DNA of 64,000 bases from positions 62,001 through 126,000 of the forward strand of contig NZ_JAPZDS010000006.1 in NCBI RefSeq assembly GCF_029813115.1, written 5' to 3'. The position numbers and the translations under genes are program-made. The notes under the pieces were generated by a model, which had not been told where the DNA came from, ran no database searches, and saw only the letters and a program-made list of their open reading frames with translations. Positions within the stretch are counted from its first letter, which is position 1. Each line of letters opens with the position of its first letter. Shown piece by piece: positions 1-8,341 of this stretch. This stretch comes from Aureimonas sp. SK2 (GTDB lineage: Bacteria > Pseudomonadota > Alphaproteobacteria > Rhizobiales > Rhizobiaceae).

Positions 1-966
1 TTCGCCGACGAGATCTTCAGCCGCGTCGAGACGGCGCTCGGTCTTGCGCCCGACACGCTCAAGATGGGCATCATGGACGAGGAGCGGCGCACCACCGTCA
101 ACCTCAAGGAGTGCATCCGTCGGGCGCGCCGCCGCGTGGTCTTCATCAACACCGGCTTCCTCGACCGGACCGGCGACGAGATGCACACGTCGATGGAACT
201 CGGTCCCATGGTCCGCAAGGGGGACATGAAGTCCTCCACCTGGATCAAGGCCTACGAGGACCGCAACGTCGACACGGGCCTCGCCTGCGGTCTGAAGGGC
301 CGTGCCCAGATCGGCAAGGGCATGTGGGCGATGCCCGACATGATGGCCGCGATGCTGGAGCAGAAGGTCGGCCACCCGAAGGCCGGCGCCAACACGGCCT
401 GGGTCCCGTCGCCGACGGCCGCGACACTCCACGCCACGCACTATCACGAGATTTCGGTCGCCAAGGTGCAGGCGGGCCTCGAAGGCCATCCGCGCACCAG
501 GCTCGCCGACATCCTGACCATTCCCGTCGCCGTGCGCCCGAACTGGACGCCGGAGGACGTGCAGGCCGAGCTCGACAACAACGCGCAAGGCATTCTCGGG
601 TATGTCGTGCGCTGGATCGACGGTGGCGTCGGCTGCTCCAAGGTGCCCGACATCCACGATGTCGGCCTGATGGAGGACCGGGCCACCTGCCGCATCTCCT
701 CCCAGCACATCGCCAACTGGCTGCGCCACGGCGTGGTGACGGAGTCGCAGGTCGTCGAGACCATGAAGCGCATGGCCGCCGTGGTGGACAAGCAGAACGC
801 GGGCGATCCGGCCTACGAGCCCATGGCGACCGATCCCGACCGTTCCATCGCCTTCCAGGCGGCGCTGGAACTCGTGCTCAAGGGCCGCGAGCAGCCGAAC
901 GGCTATACCGAGCCGGTCCTCCACCGCCGCCGCCTGGAGAAGAAGGCCGCCGGCCGCCGCGGCTGA
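1..966 (+). CDS. glcB: Malate synthase G, C-terminal part (5' truncated by window edge)
   Basis: Malate synthase G condenses glyoxylate and acetyl-CoA to malate in the glyoxylate shunt, in the cytoplasm. The frame is open from base 1, so only the last 321 residues of an enzyme normally about 720 residues long are present. The segment [19 protein letters not shown] is the hallmark of the G-type catalytic barrel. Further on, the stretch running from [19 protein letters not shown] to SSQHIANWL matches the family's C-terminal region. The gene ends with TGA, and a small membrane-protein gene starts 7 bases later. The identification rests on recalled motifs and is very secure. The start and any aceA-like neighbour lie outside the window. 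Confidence 0.97.
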   Translation, partial: FADEIFSRVETALGLAPDTLKMGIMDEERRTTVNLKECIRRARRRVVFINTGFLDRTGDEMHTSMELGPMVRKGDMKSSTWIKAYEDRNVDTGLACGLKGRAQIGKGMWAMPDMMAAMLEQKVGHPKAGANTAWVPSPTAATLHATHYHEISVAKVQAGLEGHPRTRLADILTIPVAVRPNWTPEDVQAELDNNAQGILGYVVRWIDGGVGCSKVPDIHDVGLMEDRATCRISSQHIANWLRHGVVTESQVVETMKRMAAVVDKQNAGDPAYEPMATDPDRSIAFQAALELVLKGREQPNGYTEPVLHRRRLEKKAAGRRG

Positions 967-973
967 TGGCGCG

Positions 974-1438
974 GTGATCGAACTTGCCGAAAGCGCGGGC
1001 CCCCTGGCGATCCAGGGGGCTCTCTTCGTATCGGCCTTCCTGTCGGCAACGCTTCTTCCCGGCTCGTCCGAAGCGCTGCTCGTCGCCCTGCTGCTCAAGG
1101 GCGGACATGATCCGGTCGCGCTCACGCTGGTGGCGACAGCCGGCAACACGCTCGGCAGCCTGTTCAATTGGGCCTGCGGGCGCTGGCTGATGCATCGGAG
1201 CGATGCCCGCTGGTTTCCCGTGTCCGAGCGCCATCTCGCCCGCGCCAGGCGCTGGTTCGCGCGCTTCGGTCTGCCTTCGCTGCTTCTCGCCTGGCTGCCG
1301 GTGGTGGGCGACGCGCTGACGCTGGTCGCGGGGCTGCTGGGCGTGCGGGCGGTACCCTTCCTCGTGCTGGTCGGGATCGGCAAGCTCGCGCGCTACGGCG
1401 TCGTCGCGGCGACGACGCTGGGCGTGCTGTCCCTTTAA
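974..1438 (+). CDS. YqaA-family inner membrane protein (DedA/SNARE-associated type)
   Basis: A 154-residue integral membrane protein with three or four hydrophobic stretches. One sits near residues 14-42. Another near 97-117 contains LLAWLPVVGDALTLVAGLLG, the proline/glycine-rich re-entrant-loop style of the DedA/VTT superfamily. Its length matches YqaA rather than the roughly 200-residue DedA proteins. The GTG start at 974 is 7 bases after the glcB stop, which suggests co-transcription. No clear ribosome site is visible, so translation may be coupled to glcB. DedA relatives take part in lipid or undecaprenyl-phosphate movement, but the YqaA function is not established and none is claimed here. 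Confidence 0.8.
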   Translation: MIELAESAGPLAIQGALFVSAFLSATLLPGSSEALLVALLLKGGHDPVALTLVATAGNTLGSLFNWACGRWLMHRSDARWFPVSERHLARARRWFARFGLPSLLLAWLPVVGDALTLVAGLLGVRAVPFLVLVGIGKLARYGVVAATTLGVLSL

Positions 1439-1442
1439 AGGC

Positions 1443-2843
1443 TTACGGCTGGCCGGTGGCGGGCAGGCTCCGCGCGGCGGCGTCCGCCGCCCCGGCGCTT
1501 TCCGGCGCGCCGGCGTCCTTGGACTGGCGCCGCAGCTCGTCCAGCGTGGTGGAGCCACGATAGACGATGGCGTTGTCCCGCGTGACCGGCGAGACGGCGC
1601 CGCCGCGCCCGGTCCAGTTGAACTGGTCCGCGCGGCCCTCGGTCGGGTCGTGCGGCGCCCCTGCGACCACGAGCTTGGCGCGGGGGCTGGCGTCGGCGCC
1701 GGGCTTGGCCGCAGGCGCCGTGGGCGCCGTGCCGCCGAGCAGGCTGTCGCCGCCGTCGAGGCTCGGGTCGGAAAAGCTCACCGGCGGCGTCGTGGTCGTC
1801 GAGGCGAGTTCGCCCACCGAGGGCAGGTCGGCCGCCGAGAGCTGCTGCGGCCCGAGGCTCGCCACGAGATCATCGACGCTGAGGCCGAGGACGCGCGTCA
1901 CCGGCTTTTCGACGAAGTAGGCGAGCTTGTCGGATCCGGCACCGGTCAGGGTGATGCCGTCGGAGTTGCGCAGCCGCGCGGTCTGTCCCGCCATGTCGGG
2001 TCCGGACGCCGTGAAGGCGCCGTTGGCGTCGGTGAAGCCGCCCCAGACATCGACATACTCGCCGCCAACCTTGAGTGCGGCGGTACGGTAGAGGTCGTTG
2101 AAATAGACCATGTCCTCGTTGGCGCGATCGACGCCGAAGGGCAGGGCGCCCACCCAGACCAGGGAGGCGCCGCCCGCCCGGACGGCCGAGGCCAGCGCTT
2201 CGACGCGCGCGGTGTAGCGCGCGTTCCACTCGCCCGTGCGCAGGGCCAGCGAGGACCCCGCCTCGCGAATCGCCTGCCGGTCGTTGGCGCCCAGCATGAC
2301 CACCACGACGGCCGGCTTCTCCTTGACGACGACCTCGCCGATCGCGGCCGGCCAGTCGAAATGGTCGTCGCGCACGAGGCCGGACGAGCCGTCCACCTTG
2401 GAGACGACGCGAATCTCGCGATTCTGCGAGACGGCCGCCTCCAAGCCCTTGGCGAGCGAGCCGGCCATGAAATCGCCGACCACGAGGACGGTGCGTGCGG
2501 TCTCGCTCTTTTCGACGGGCGCGAGCGCCGCGGCGGCTGCCGCGCCCGCCCCGGCCGCCGCACCCGCCGTCGCGGCCTTGGCGCCGCCAGGGCGAGAGGC
2601 CTGCGTCGTCGCCTTGCGCGGCTTGCGGACCTTCTTCACCTGACGGCGCTGCTGCTGCGGCTGAACGCGCTGGGGCGTCGGCTGCATCTCGTTGCGGCCG
2701 CCGCCGAACAGCATGTCGAGGAGGCCGCGGCGCTGCTGCGCCTCGACCGGAGGCGCGTGGGCGGCCTCCGCGCCCACGACGGCGAGGGCCAATATGGCGG
2801 ACAGGAGGGCGCGGGTCCGCCGCGCGTGTGTCGTGTCCGCCAT
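1443..2843 (-). CDS. DUF459 SGNH/GDSL-like periplasmic protein
   Basis: A 466-residue exported protein. An N-terminal signal segment (about residues 1-35) is followed by a Gln/Arg/Lys-rich and then Ala-rich linker (35-115). A SGNH-hydrolase-like domain follows, with the motifs VLVVGDFMAGSLAKGL and VMLGANDRQAI, and after it a Pro/Ser-rich tail. DUF459 proteins are thought to act as cell-wall or polysaccharide esterases or acetyl-modifying partners. At the usual D-x-x-H position this copy reads DGIT, so the expected catalytic histidine appears to be threonine. The ATG at 2843 was chosen because it begins a signal peptide; the frame stays open further upstream but runs through mltB. It lies 5 bases after the mltB stop, so the two form an operon. 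Confidence 0.85.
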   Translation of the reverse strand: MADTTHARRTRALLSAILALAVVGAEAAHAPPVEAQQRRGLLDMLFGGGRNEMQPTPQRVQPQQQRRQVKKVRKPRKATTQASRPGGAKAATAGAAAGAGAAAAAALAPVEKSETARTVLVVGDFMAGSLAKGLEAAVSQNREIRVVSKVDGSSGLVRDDHFDWPAAIGEVVVKEKPAVVVVMLGANDRQAIREAGSSLALRTGEWNARYTARVEALASAVRAGGASLVWVGALPFGVDRANEDMVYFNDLYRTAALKVGGEYVDVWGGFTDANGAFTASGPDMAGQTARLRNSDGITLTGAGSDKLAYFVEKPVTRVLGLSVDDLVASLGPQQLSAADLPSVGELASTTTTPPVSFSDPSLDGGDSLLGGTAPTAPAAKPGADASPRAKLVVAGAPHDPTEGRADQFNWTGRGGAVSPVTRDNAIVYRGSTTLDELRRQSKDAGAPESAGAADAAARSLPATGQP

Positions 2844-2848
2844 GGCCG

Positions 2849-4072
2849 TCAATGTCTCCGCAGGAGGTCGAGAAGGGCCTTGGAGGCGTTGCCGTCCTCG
2901 GCCACGCCCGCCCGGCGCTGGTAGGCGGTGATCGACGCCTTCGAGCCGGAGCCGATCTTGCCGTCGATCTTGCCGTCGTAGAGGCCATGATGGCTGAGGC
3001 GCTGCTGCACCTCGTAGCGCTCTTCCATGGTGAGCGGCGTGTAGCCACGCGGCCATTCCTGCGCGAAGTCGCCGTAACCGGCGATCCGGTCGGCGAGGTG
3101 ACCGACGGCGAGCGCGTACTTGTCGGCGTTGTTGTATCGCTTGATGACGAAGAAGTTCTTGGTCATCAGGAAGGCCGGCCCGGAAGCGCCCGCCGGCATC
3201 AGGAGGTTGGCGTTGTCGCCCGCGTTGGGGAAGTCGCGGCCGCTCACGCGCTTGAAACCGCTGGCCGACCACTGCGACAGCTTGCGGTTGGCGCGCTGCA
3301 TGTCGGAGGCGCCGGCCGGCGCCACGACCTCGTAGCCCCAGGTCTTGCCGGTCTGCCACCCGTTCTTGCGCAGGAGATTGGCCGCGGTCGCGAGCGCGTC
3401 CGGCACCGAGTTCCAGATGTCGGGATGGCCGTTGCCGTCCATGTCGACCGCATAGGCCTGGTAGCTCGTCGGGATGAACTGCGTGTGGCCCATGGCGCCC
3501 GCCCAGGAGCCGGTCAGGCCCTTGGGGGTGATGTGCCCGTCCTGCACGATCTTGAGAGCGGCCAGGAGCTGGGTGCGCGCGAACTTGGCCCGCTTGGGGT
3601 CCATGTAGGCGAGCGTCGCAAGGGCCTGCGGCACGCTCTTCATCACGTCCTGGCGTTCCAGGATGCGGCCGTAGTTGGACTCCATCGACCAGATGGCGAG
3701 GAGGATGTGGCGATCGACGCCGAAGCGCTTCTCGATCCGGTCGAGCCAGGGCTTGTACTGGACCAGCATGCGCCGGCCTTCGGCGATCGATTCCTCGTTC
3801 ACCCGGTTGTCGAGATAGTCCCAGATCTTGTCCTGGAACTCGGGCTGGAAGCGCGCCTTCTGGATGACGTCGTGATCGGGCTCGGTGACGCCGGCGAACA
3901 CCGCGCGATAGGTGTTGCGGCTGATGCCGCTGGCCACGGCCGTCTTCTCGAAGCCGGCGATCCAGTTGCGGAACCCGGCGTCGGCCAGGGCCGGCGTCGA
4001 AGCCGACGCGATCATCAGCGCCAGACAGCCGGCGCCAAGGCGGAGGATGCGCTTGCGGATCGGTCCAGGCAT
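2849..4072 (-). CDS. mltB: Lytic murein transglycosylase B family protein with C-terminal peptidoglycan-binding domain
   Basis: A 407-residue periplasmic enzyme that cleaves the MurNAc-GlcNAc bond of peptidoglycan with anhydro-sugar formation. The signal peptide is about residues 1-30. The SLT-type catalytic domain (about 33-330) has the catalytic glutamate E131 in WSMESNYGR and the MltB motif GAMGHTQFIPTSY. A PG_binding_1 repeat occupies about residues 345-405 (EVQQRLSHHGLYDGKIDGKIG). Start 4072 was chosen because AAGGAG lies 10 bases upstream; an in-frame ATG 90 bases further out would add an unlikely N-terminus. It is first in a two-gene operon with the DUF459 gene, consistent with wall remodelling. 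Confidence 0.93.
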   Translation of the reverse strand: MPGPIRKRILRLGAGCLALMIASASTPALADAGFRNWIAGFEKTAVASGISRNTYRAVFAGVTEPDHDVIQKARFQPEFQDKIWDYLDNRVNEESIAEGRRMLVQYKPWLDRIEKRFGVDRHILLAIWSMESNYGRILERQDVMKSVPQALATLAYMDPKRAKFARTQLLAALKIVQDGHITPKGLTGSWAGAMGHTQFIPTSYQAYAVDMDGNGHPDIWNSVPDALATAANLLRKNGWQTGKTWGYEVVAPAGASDMQRANRKLSQWSASGFKRVSGRDFPNAGDNANLLMPAGASGPAFLMTKNFFVIKRYNNADKYALAVGHLADRIAGYGDFAQEWPRGYTPLTMEERYEVQQRLSHHGLYDGKIDGKIGSGSKASITAYQRRAGVAEDGNASKALLDLLRRH

Positions 4073-4161
4073 GGGTCTACACTCCTTGGAAGGACGGGAC
4101 GTTAGCGAGGGCCTCGAGTCTAGAGGGCGGATGTGAACGCTTCCTTTACCACGTCTGGACA

Positions 4162-4175
4162 CGAAAAGCTTTTCG
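4162..4175. repeat. 14-bp perfect palindrome between mltB and galU
   Basis: CGAAAAGCTTTTCG is perfectly self-complementary. It lies in the 229-bp divergent spacer, about 90 bases before the mltB start and 127 before galU. There is no T-tract, so it is not a terminator. It could be an operator shared by the divergent promoters. No regulator is assigned. Confidence 0.4.
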
Positions 4176-4239
4176 ACGCGTGATGTGTCATCTAATCGGC
4201 TTGTTCTTGGGCGAAATCACGGCGTCGCCGCAGATTCGC

Positions 4240-4269
4240 TCGACGCGACCGTGCGTCACCCGGTATATT
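4240..4269 (+). promoter_or_regulatory. Possible sigma70-type promoter of galU
   Basis: TCGACG (4240-4245) and TATATT (4264-4269) are separated by 18 bases and end 32 bases before the galU start. The -10 is good and the -35 is imperfect. This is inference from consensus matching only. Confidence 0.35.
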
Positions 4270-4301
4270 CACGTTATCGTAATGGGCAGGAAGGACTACG
4301 A

Positions 4302-5219
4302 ATGCGCAAGGTCAGGAAGGCCGTCTTTCCGGTCGCGGGTCTGGGGACGCGGTTCCTCCCCGCCACCAAGGCGATCCCCAAGGAGATGCTGACGGTCGTC
4401 GATCGCCCCGTGATCCAGTACGTCGTGGACGAGGCGCGCGAAGCCGGCATCGAGCACCTGATCTTCGTCACGGGCCGCAACAAGGGTGTGATCGAGGACT
4501 ATTTCGACATCCAGGTCGAGCTGGTCAACACGCTGACCGAGCGCAACAAGACCACCGAACTGAAGCTCCTCGACAGCCTCCAGCCGACGGCCGGCACGGC
4601 GAGCTTCACCCGCCAGCAGGCGCCGCTCGGCCTCGGCCACGCCGTCTGGTGCGCGCGCGACCTCGTCGGCCCCGAGCCCTTCGCGCTGCTCCTGCCCGAC
4701 ATGATCATGCAGGACACGCAGGGCTGCCTGAAGCGGATGGTCGAGCTCTACGAGCAGACAGGCGGCAACGTCGTCTCCGTGGAGCAGTGCGACCCGGCCG
4801 AGACCCACAAGTACGGCATCGTCGGCAAGGGCGGGGACGTCGGCTCGGGCTTCCGCATCGACGGCATGGTCGAGAAGCCGAAGGCCGAGGAGGCTCCCTC
4901 CAACTTCTTCATCTCGGGCCGCTACATCCTGCAGCCCGAGATCTTCGACATCCTGTCGACCCAAGAGAAGGGCGCGGGCAACGAGATCCAGCTCACCGAC
5001 GGCATGCTGAAGCTTGCCAAGCAGCAGGACTTCTTCGCCTATCCCTTCACGGGTCGCACCTTCGACTGCGGCTCCAAGGAAGGCTTCATCCAGGCCAACG
5101 TCGCCTTCGCGCTGTGGCGCCACGATATCCGCCACAAGGTCTTCGACGATCTGGAGGAACTGATGCGCACGGTGGAGCCGGAAGAGCGCCGCACCGCGCC
5201 GCGCTCGGCAGCCGAGTAA
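4302..5219 (+). CDS. galU: UTP--glucose-1-phosphate uridylyltransferase
   Basis: A 305-residue cytoplasmic enzyme that makes UDP-glucose from UTP and glucose-1-phosphate, feeding exopolysaccharide, LPS core and glucan synthesis. The N-terminus has the nucleotidyltransferase signature [20 protein letters not shown] followed by KEML. The substrate-binding segment [11 protein letters not shown] and the C-terminal [15 protein letters not shown] and [13 protein letters not shown] motifs are also present. Start 4302 was chosen because AGGAAGGA lies 7 bases upstream and the family begins right before this motif; an upstream in-frame ATG at 4185 would add 39 unlikely residues. The gene is monocistronic, with its own promoter-like spacer and a strong terminator directly after it. 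Confidence 0.97.
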   Translation: MRKVRKAVFPVAGLGTRFLPATKAIPKEMLTVVDRPVIQYVVDEAREAGIEHLIFVTGRNKGVIEDYFDIQVELVNTLTERNKTTELKLLDSLQPTAGTASFTRQQAPLGLGHAVWCARDLVGPEPFALLLPDMIMQDTQGCLKRMVELYEQTGGNVVSVEQCDPAETHKYGIVGKGGDVGSGFRIDGMVEKPKAEEAPSNFFISGRYILQPEIFDILSTQEKGAGNEIQLTDGMLKLAKQQDFFAYPFTGRTFDCGSKEGFIQANVAFALWRHDIRHKVFDDLEELMRTVEPEERRTAPRSAAE

Positions 5220-5236
5220 GCGCGCCGAACCGAGTT

Positions 5237-5262
5237 GGGGCGCCCTCCGGGGCGCCCTTTTT
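5237..5262 (+). terminator. Rho-independent terminator of galU
   Basis: GGGCGCC (5238-5244) pairs with GGCGCCC (5251-5257) over a 6-base loop and is followed by TTTTT. It begins 18 bases after the galU stop, and the convergent barrel-protein gene ends just beyond it. Confidence 0.85.
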
Positions 5263-5264
5263 CG

Positions 5265-7070
5265 TCAGCGTTGGAGGCGAACGCCGATACGGAACGTGTT
5301 GGCGTCGTAGTCGAGCCCAGGCCGGGGCGAGTCGAAGCGGTCGTAGCGATAGCGCGCGGTGAACGCGACGTAGCGGTTGAGCCAGTAGGTCAGGCCGGTT
5401 TCGGCGGCATAAAGGTTCTCGTCGCCCGCGATCGGGCCGTCGCGCAGGCCCGCGATCAGCCGGCCGTCGAGGTCGATCCTGGCGGTCGCGCGATGGCGGA
5501 GCCCGAGCGAGAGCTGGTAGAGCGTCGAGGTCGCGAGCCCGGTCGTGTCCGGCTCGAAGAAGGTCTCGCCGCGCAGGAGCACGTCGGTGCCGCGCAGCGG
5601 CGACCAGGCGATGCGCGCGTCGATCGTCGGGCTGGCCTTCTCCTCCAGCGCGTCGGCGTCCGGGATGTTCCAGGCATAGCCGAGCGCCACCTCGCCGGAG
5701 AGCTTCTCGCCCCAGTCGAAGGCGAGACCGCCGCGCAAGGCCGGGATCACGCTGTCGCGCGAGGGTGCGCCGAGGGCTTCCTCGTCGAACAGACGGCGGC
5801 CGACGCTGGCCGCGACGAAGGGCCGGAGCGCGGGGGCGATGTCGTAGCCGGCGCGCAGTCCCGCGCTCCAGGTGGTGAAGCTGTCGTCCAGCCGGCGCAC
5901 CGTGCCGTCGAACAGGCCGTCGTCGCGATCCTCGCGGACGGCGGAAAGATCGAGGTCCGTGGACAGGCGTCCGACGGCGCGGGTGAGCGAGGCGCCGGCG
6001 GAATAGGCGAGGATGTCGCGCCGGGCGTTGGCGGTCGTCGCCGGTCCGGTGACGAGCGGATCGTCGCGGTCGAAGCGCAGGGCACCCCGAAGGTTCGCCG
6101 TCCAGTCGCGGTCGATGTCGAGACGCAGCCGGCCGTCGAGGTCGAGGCGCGGCACCTCTTCCAGCGGGCCGGAATCGTTGCGCCGGTAGCTCGCGAGCGC
6201 ATTGAGTTCGGCCGCATGCCGGCTCCAGTTCGAAGCGACGCGGGCCGAGAGCGCGGTTTCCGAGAACGCGCCGCGCGAGCCGTCCAGCGTGTTGGTCAGG
6301 TTGTCCGACGTGCCGAAGCTCTGCTCCAGCGTCGTGTAGGCGGTGAAGCTGCCGAGCCGCAGCCCGATCGGCGCGAACGGGTCGTCGGCGGCGATTGGTA
6401 GGGAGCGGCGCAGATCGTCGAGGCCGGCCATGCCCTGCCGCCCCAGGCGGGCGTCGCGCGTCGGGCTGCGGATGGGGCCGACGGCGCGGAACAGATCGGG
6501 CGGTGCGAGCGTGCCTTCCGGGCGCACCGCGCGCGTGTCGTCCGGCACCAGCTCTTCGTCCTGCGGGAGGCCGGGCAGGGTCTGCCCCTCGCGAACGCCG
6601 GGAAGGCCGGACACTCGGGGGGCACCGGCGCGGTTGCGCGTGGCGCCGACGGGACGCACGCCGCGATCCACCGGCTGGGCGGGCGTCGCCTGGCGCGTCG
6701 ATTGCGGCAGGTTCTCGCGGCGCGGCTGCGGAGGGCCGGCAAAGAGGTCCAGCGTCGCCGCGGCCTCGGCGCCCGGCCGCTCGGCCGGAGCGTCCGTGCG
6801 CTCGCGGCGCGGGCGGGAGGAGGGATCGGCGAGATTGGCGTCGAGATCGCGCGACAGTTCCCGGGTGCGCGGGTCTAGCGGCTGGCGCACCGGTTCGGCG
6901 TAGGATGCCGCGGGCCGGGTCCGAAGCTCGCCGGTGTCCGACAGCCGCACCTCCGCCTCGCCGCGGCGCGGCGGTGCCGGCGGCCCGAAGGCGTCCTGCG
7001 CCGAGGCCGGCAGGATCGGGCCGGCCGACAGGAGCAGCGAGGCGAGGAGGGGACGAAGGCTGCGCGTCAT
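5265..7070 (-). CDS. Outer-membrane beta-barrel protein with a long proline-rich N-terminal region
   Basis: A 601-residue predicted outer-membrane protein. A signal peptide (about residues 1-24, ending at PASAQ) precedes about 170 residues rich in Pro, Arg and Gly. From about residue 200 to the end the sequence alternates polar and aromatic/hydrophobic residues, with recurrent strand-like segments such as YTTLEQSFGTSDNLTNT and LSLGLRHRATARIDLDGRL. It ends in a hydrophobic beta-strand with a terminal RLQR. It resembles the rhizobial outer membrane beta-barrel family (DUF2320-like); ligand and role are unknown. Start 7070 is favoured because the signal peptide begins there; an in-frame ATG at 7145 is possible. 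Neither has a clear ribosome site. It is divergent from kdsD. Confidence 0.8.
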   Translation of the reverse strand: MTRSLRPLLASLLLSAGPILPASAQDAFGPPAPPRRGEAEVRLSDTGELRTRPAASYAEPVRQPLDPRTRELSRDLDANLADPSSRPRRERTDAPAERPGAEAAATLDLFAGPPQPRRENLPQSTRQATPAQPVDRGVRPVGATRNRAGAPRVSGLPGVREGQTLPGLPQDEELVPDDTRAVRPEGTLAPPDLFRAVGPIRSPTRDARLGRQGMAGLDDLRRSLPIAADDPFAPIGLRLGSFTAYTTLEQSFGTSDNLTNTLDGSRGAFSETALSARVASNWSRHAAELNALASYRRNDSGPLEEVPRLDLDGRLRLDIDRDWTANLRGALRFDRDDPLVTGPATTANARRDILAYSAGASLTRAVGRLSTDLDLSAVREDRDDGLFDGTVRRLDDSFTTWSAGLRAGYDIAPALRPFVAASVGRRLFDEEALGAPSRDSVIPALRGGLAFDWGEKLSGEVALGYAWNIPDADALEEKASPTIDARIAWSPLRGTDVLLRGETFFEPDTTGLATSTLYQLSLGLRHRATARIDLDGRLIAGLRDGPIAGDENLYAAETGLTYWLNRYVAFTARYRYDRFDSPRPGLDYDANTFRIGVRLQR

Positions 7071-7211
7071 GTCCGATCGTCTTGGGGCGCCCGGCTTTTC
7101 GGCGGGCGCGGGGGCGTGCGTCGTCCATTCGTAATGCGTGACCATGGAGCCGGGCTGACCGCGGCGTTTCCAGCGCTGGCGTGCATGCGATCGGGAGAGT
7201 AAGGGAAGCGG

Positions 7212-8210
7212 ATGACGTCCCAAGCCTTTCCGCTCGCCCCTCCGCCGGCTCCCGGCACCCAGTCCGCCATCCGCACCGTGCGCACGGAGGCGGAAGGTCT
7301 GTCGCTCCTCGCCGACGCGCTGGACGGCGAACTCGGCGCCGCCTTCGAGCGAAGCCTCGACCTGATCGCCGGCGTGCGCGGCCGGCTGGTCGTCACCGGC
7401 ATCGGCAAGAGCGGCCATGTCGGCTCCAAGATCGCCGCGACCTTCGCCTCGACGGGGACACCCGCCTTCTTCGTCCACCCGGTGGAAGCCAACCACGGCG
7501 ACCTCGGCATGATCGGGCGCGACGACGCGGTGCTGGCGATGAGCTGGTCGGGCGAGTCGGCCGAGCTGACGGGCATCGTGTCCTACACGCGCCGCTTCCG
7601 CATTCCGCTGATCGCCGTCACCTCGCGCGAGACCTCGGCGCTGGGCTCGGCGGCCGACGAACGCCTGATCCTGCCGCGCGTGACCGAGGCCTGCCCGCAC
7701 GGCCTTGCGCCGACGAGCTCGACCACGCTCCAGCTCGCGCTCGGCGACGCGCTGGCGGTGGCGCTCCTGGAGCGCAAGGGCTTCAGCCCCAGCGACTTCC
7801 GCGTGTTCCATCCCGGCGGGCAGCTCGGCGCGAGCCTGCGCCATGTCGGCGACGTGATGCACAAGGGCGAGGCGCTGCCGCTGGTGGCCAGCGGCACGAA
7901 GATGGGCGAGGCGATCCTCGCCATCTCGCGCAAGGGCTTCGGTTGCGTGGCGGTGGTGGACGAGGCGGGACGGCTGCTCGGCATCGTGACCGACGGCGAC
8001 CTGCGCCGGCACCTAGCGCCCGATCTCCTCGGGCGCACGGTGGACGAGGTGATGACGCGGGCGCCCAAGACCATCCGCCCCGACACGCTCGCGGTGAAGG
8101 CGCTCGACATCATCAACGGCGCCAACATCACGGCGCTCATGGTGGTGGAGGGTGAAAAGCCGGTCGGCATCATCCATCTCCACGACCTCCTGCGCCTCGG
8201 CGTCGCCTGA
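7212..8210 (+). CDS. kdsD: Arabinose-5-phosphate isomerase (KpsF/GutQ family)
   Basis: A 332-residue enzyme converting ribulose-5-phosphate to arabinose-5-phosphate, the first step of CMP-Kdo synthesis for LPS. The SIS domain spans about residues 45-190, with GIGKSGHVGSKIAATFASTG and the HPVEANHGDLGMI segment (His and Asp expected near the active site). Two CBS modules occupy about 205-265 and 275-330. Length matches the family. The start follows a GGGAAG ribosome-site-like sequence. It is divergently placed from an outer-membrane barrel gene, which fits an envelope theme but does not prove shared control. Confidence 0.94.
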   Translation: MTSQAFPLAPPPAPGTQSAIRTVRTEAEGLSLLADALDGELGAAFERSLDLIAGVRGRLVVTGIGKSGHVGSKIAATFASTGTPAFFVHPVEANHGDLGMIGRDDAVLAMSWSGESAELTGIVSYTRRFRIPLIAVTSRETSALGSAADERLILPRVTEACPHGLAPTSSTTLQLALGDALAVALLERKGFSPSDFRVFHPGGQLGASLRHVGDVMHKGEALPLVASGTKMGEAILAISRKGFGCVAVVDEAGRLLGIVTDGDLRRHLAPDLLGRTVDEVMTRAPKTIRPDTLAVKALDIINGANITALMVVEGEKPVGIIHLHDLLRLGVA

Positions 8211-8341
8211 CGGCGAGGTCACGATTTCCTGAGCCCCCGATGGGCGCGTTGAAAGGAAAGGTCGCGCGCTAGCTTTTCTCCTTACCCGCCTTGTTCCGCG
8301 CGTTCCCGCAGCGGACCGGCACCCTCGAGGAGATCGTCCGC

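Noticed and set aside
5265-8012. The barrel-protein frame continues open to 8012 on the minus strand
   Set aside because: The extra 300 codons lie antisense to kdsD; the signal peptide at 7070 marks the real start.
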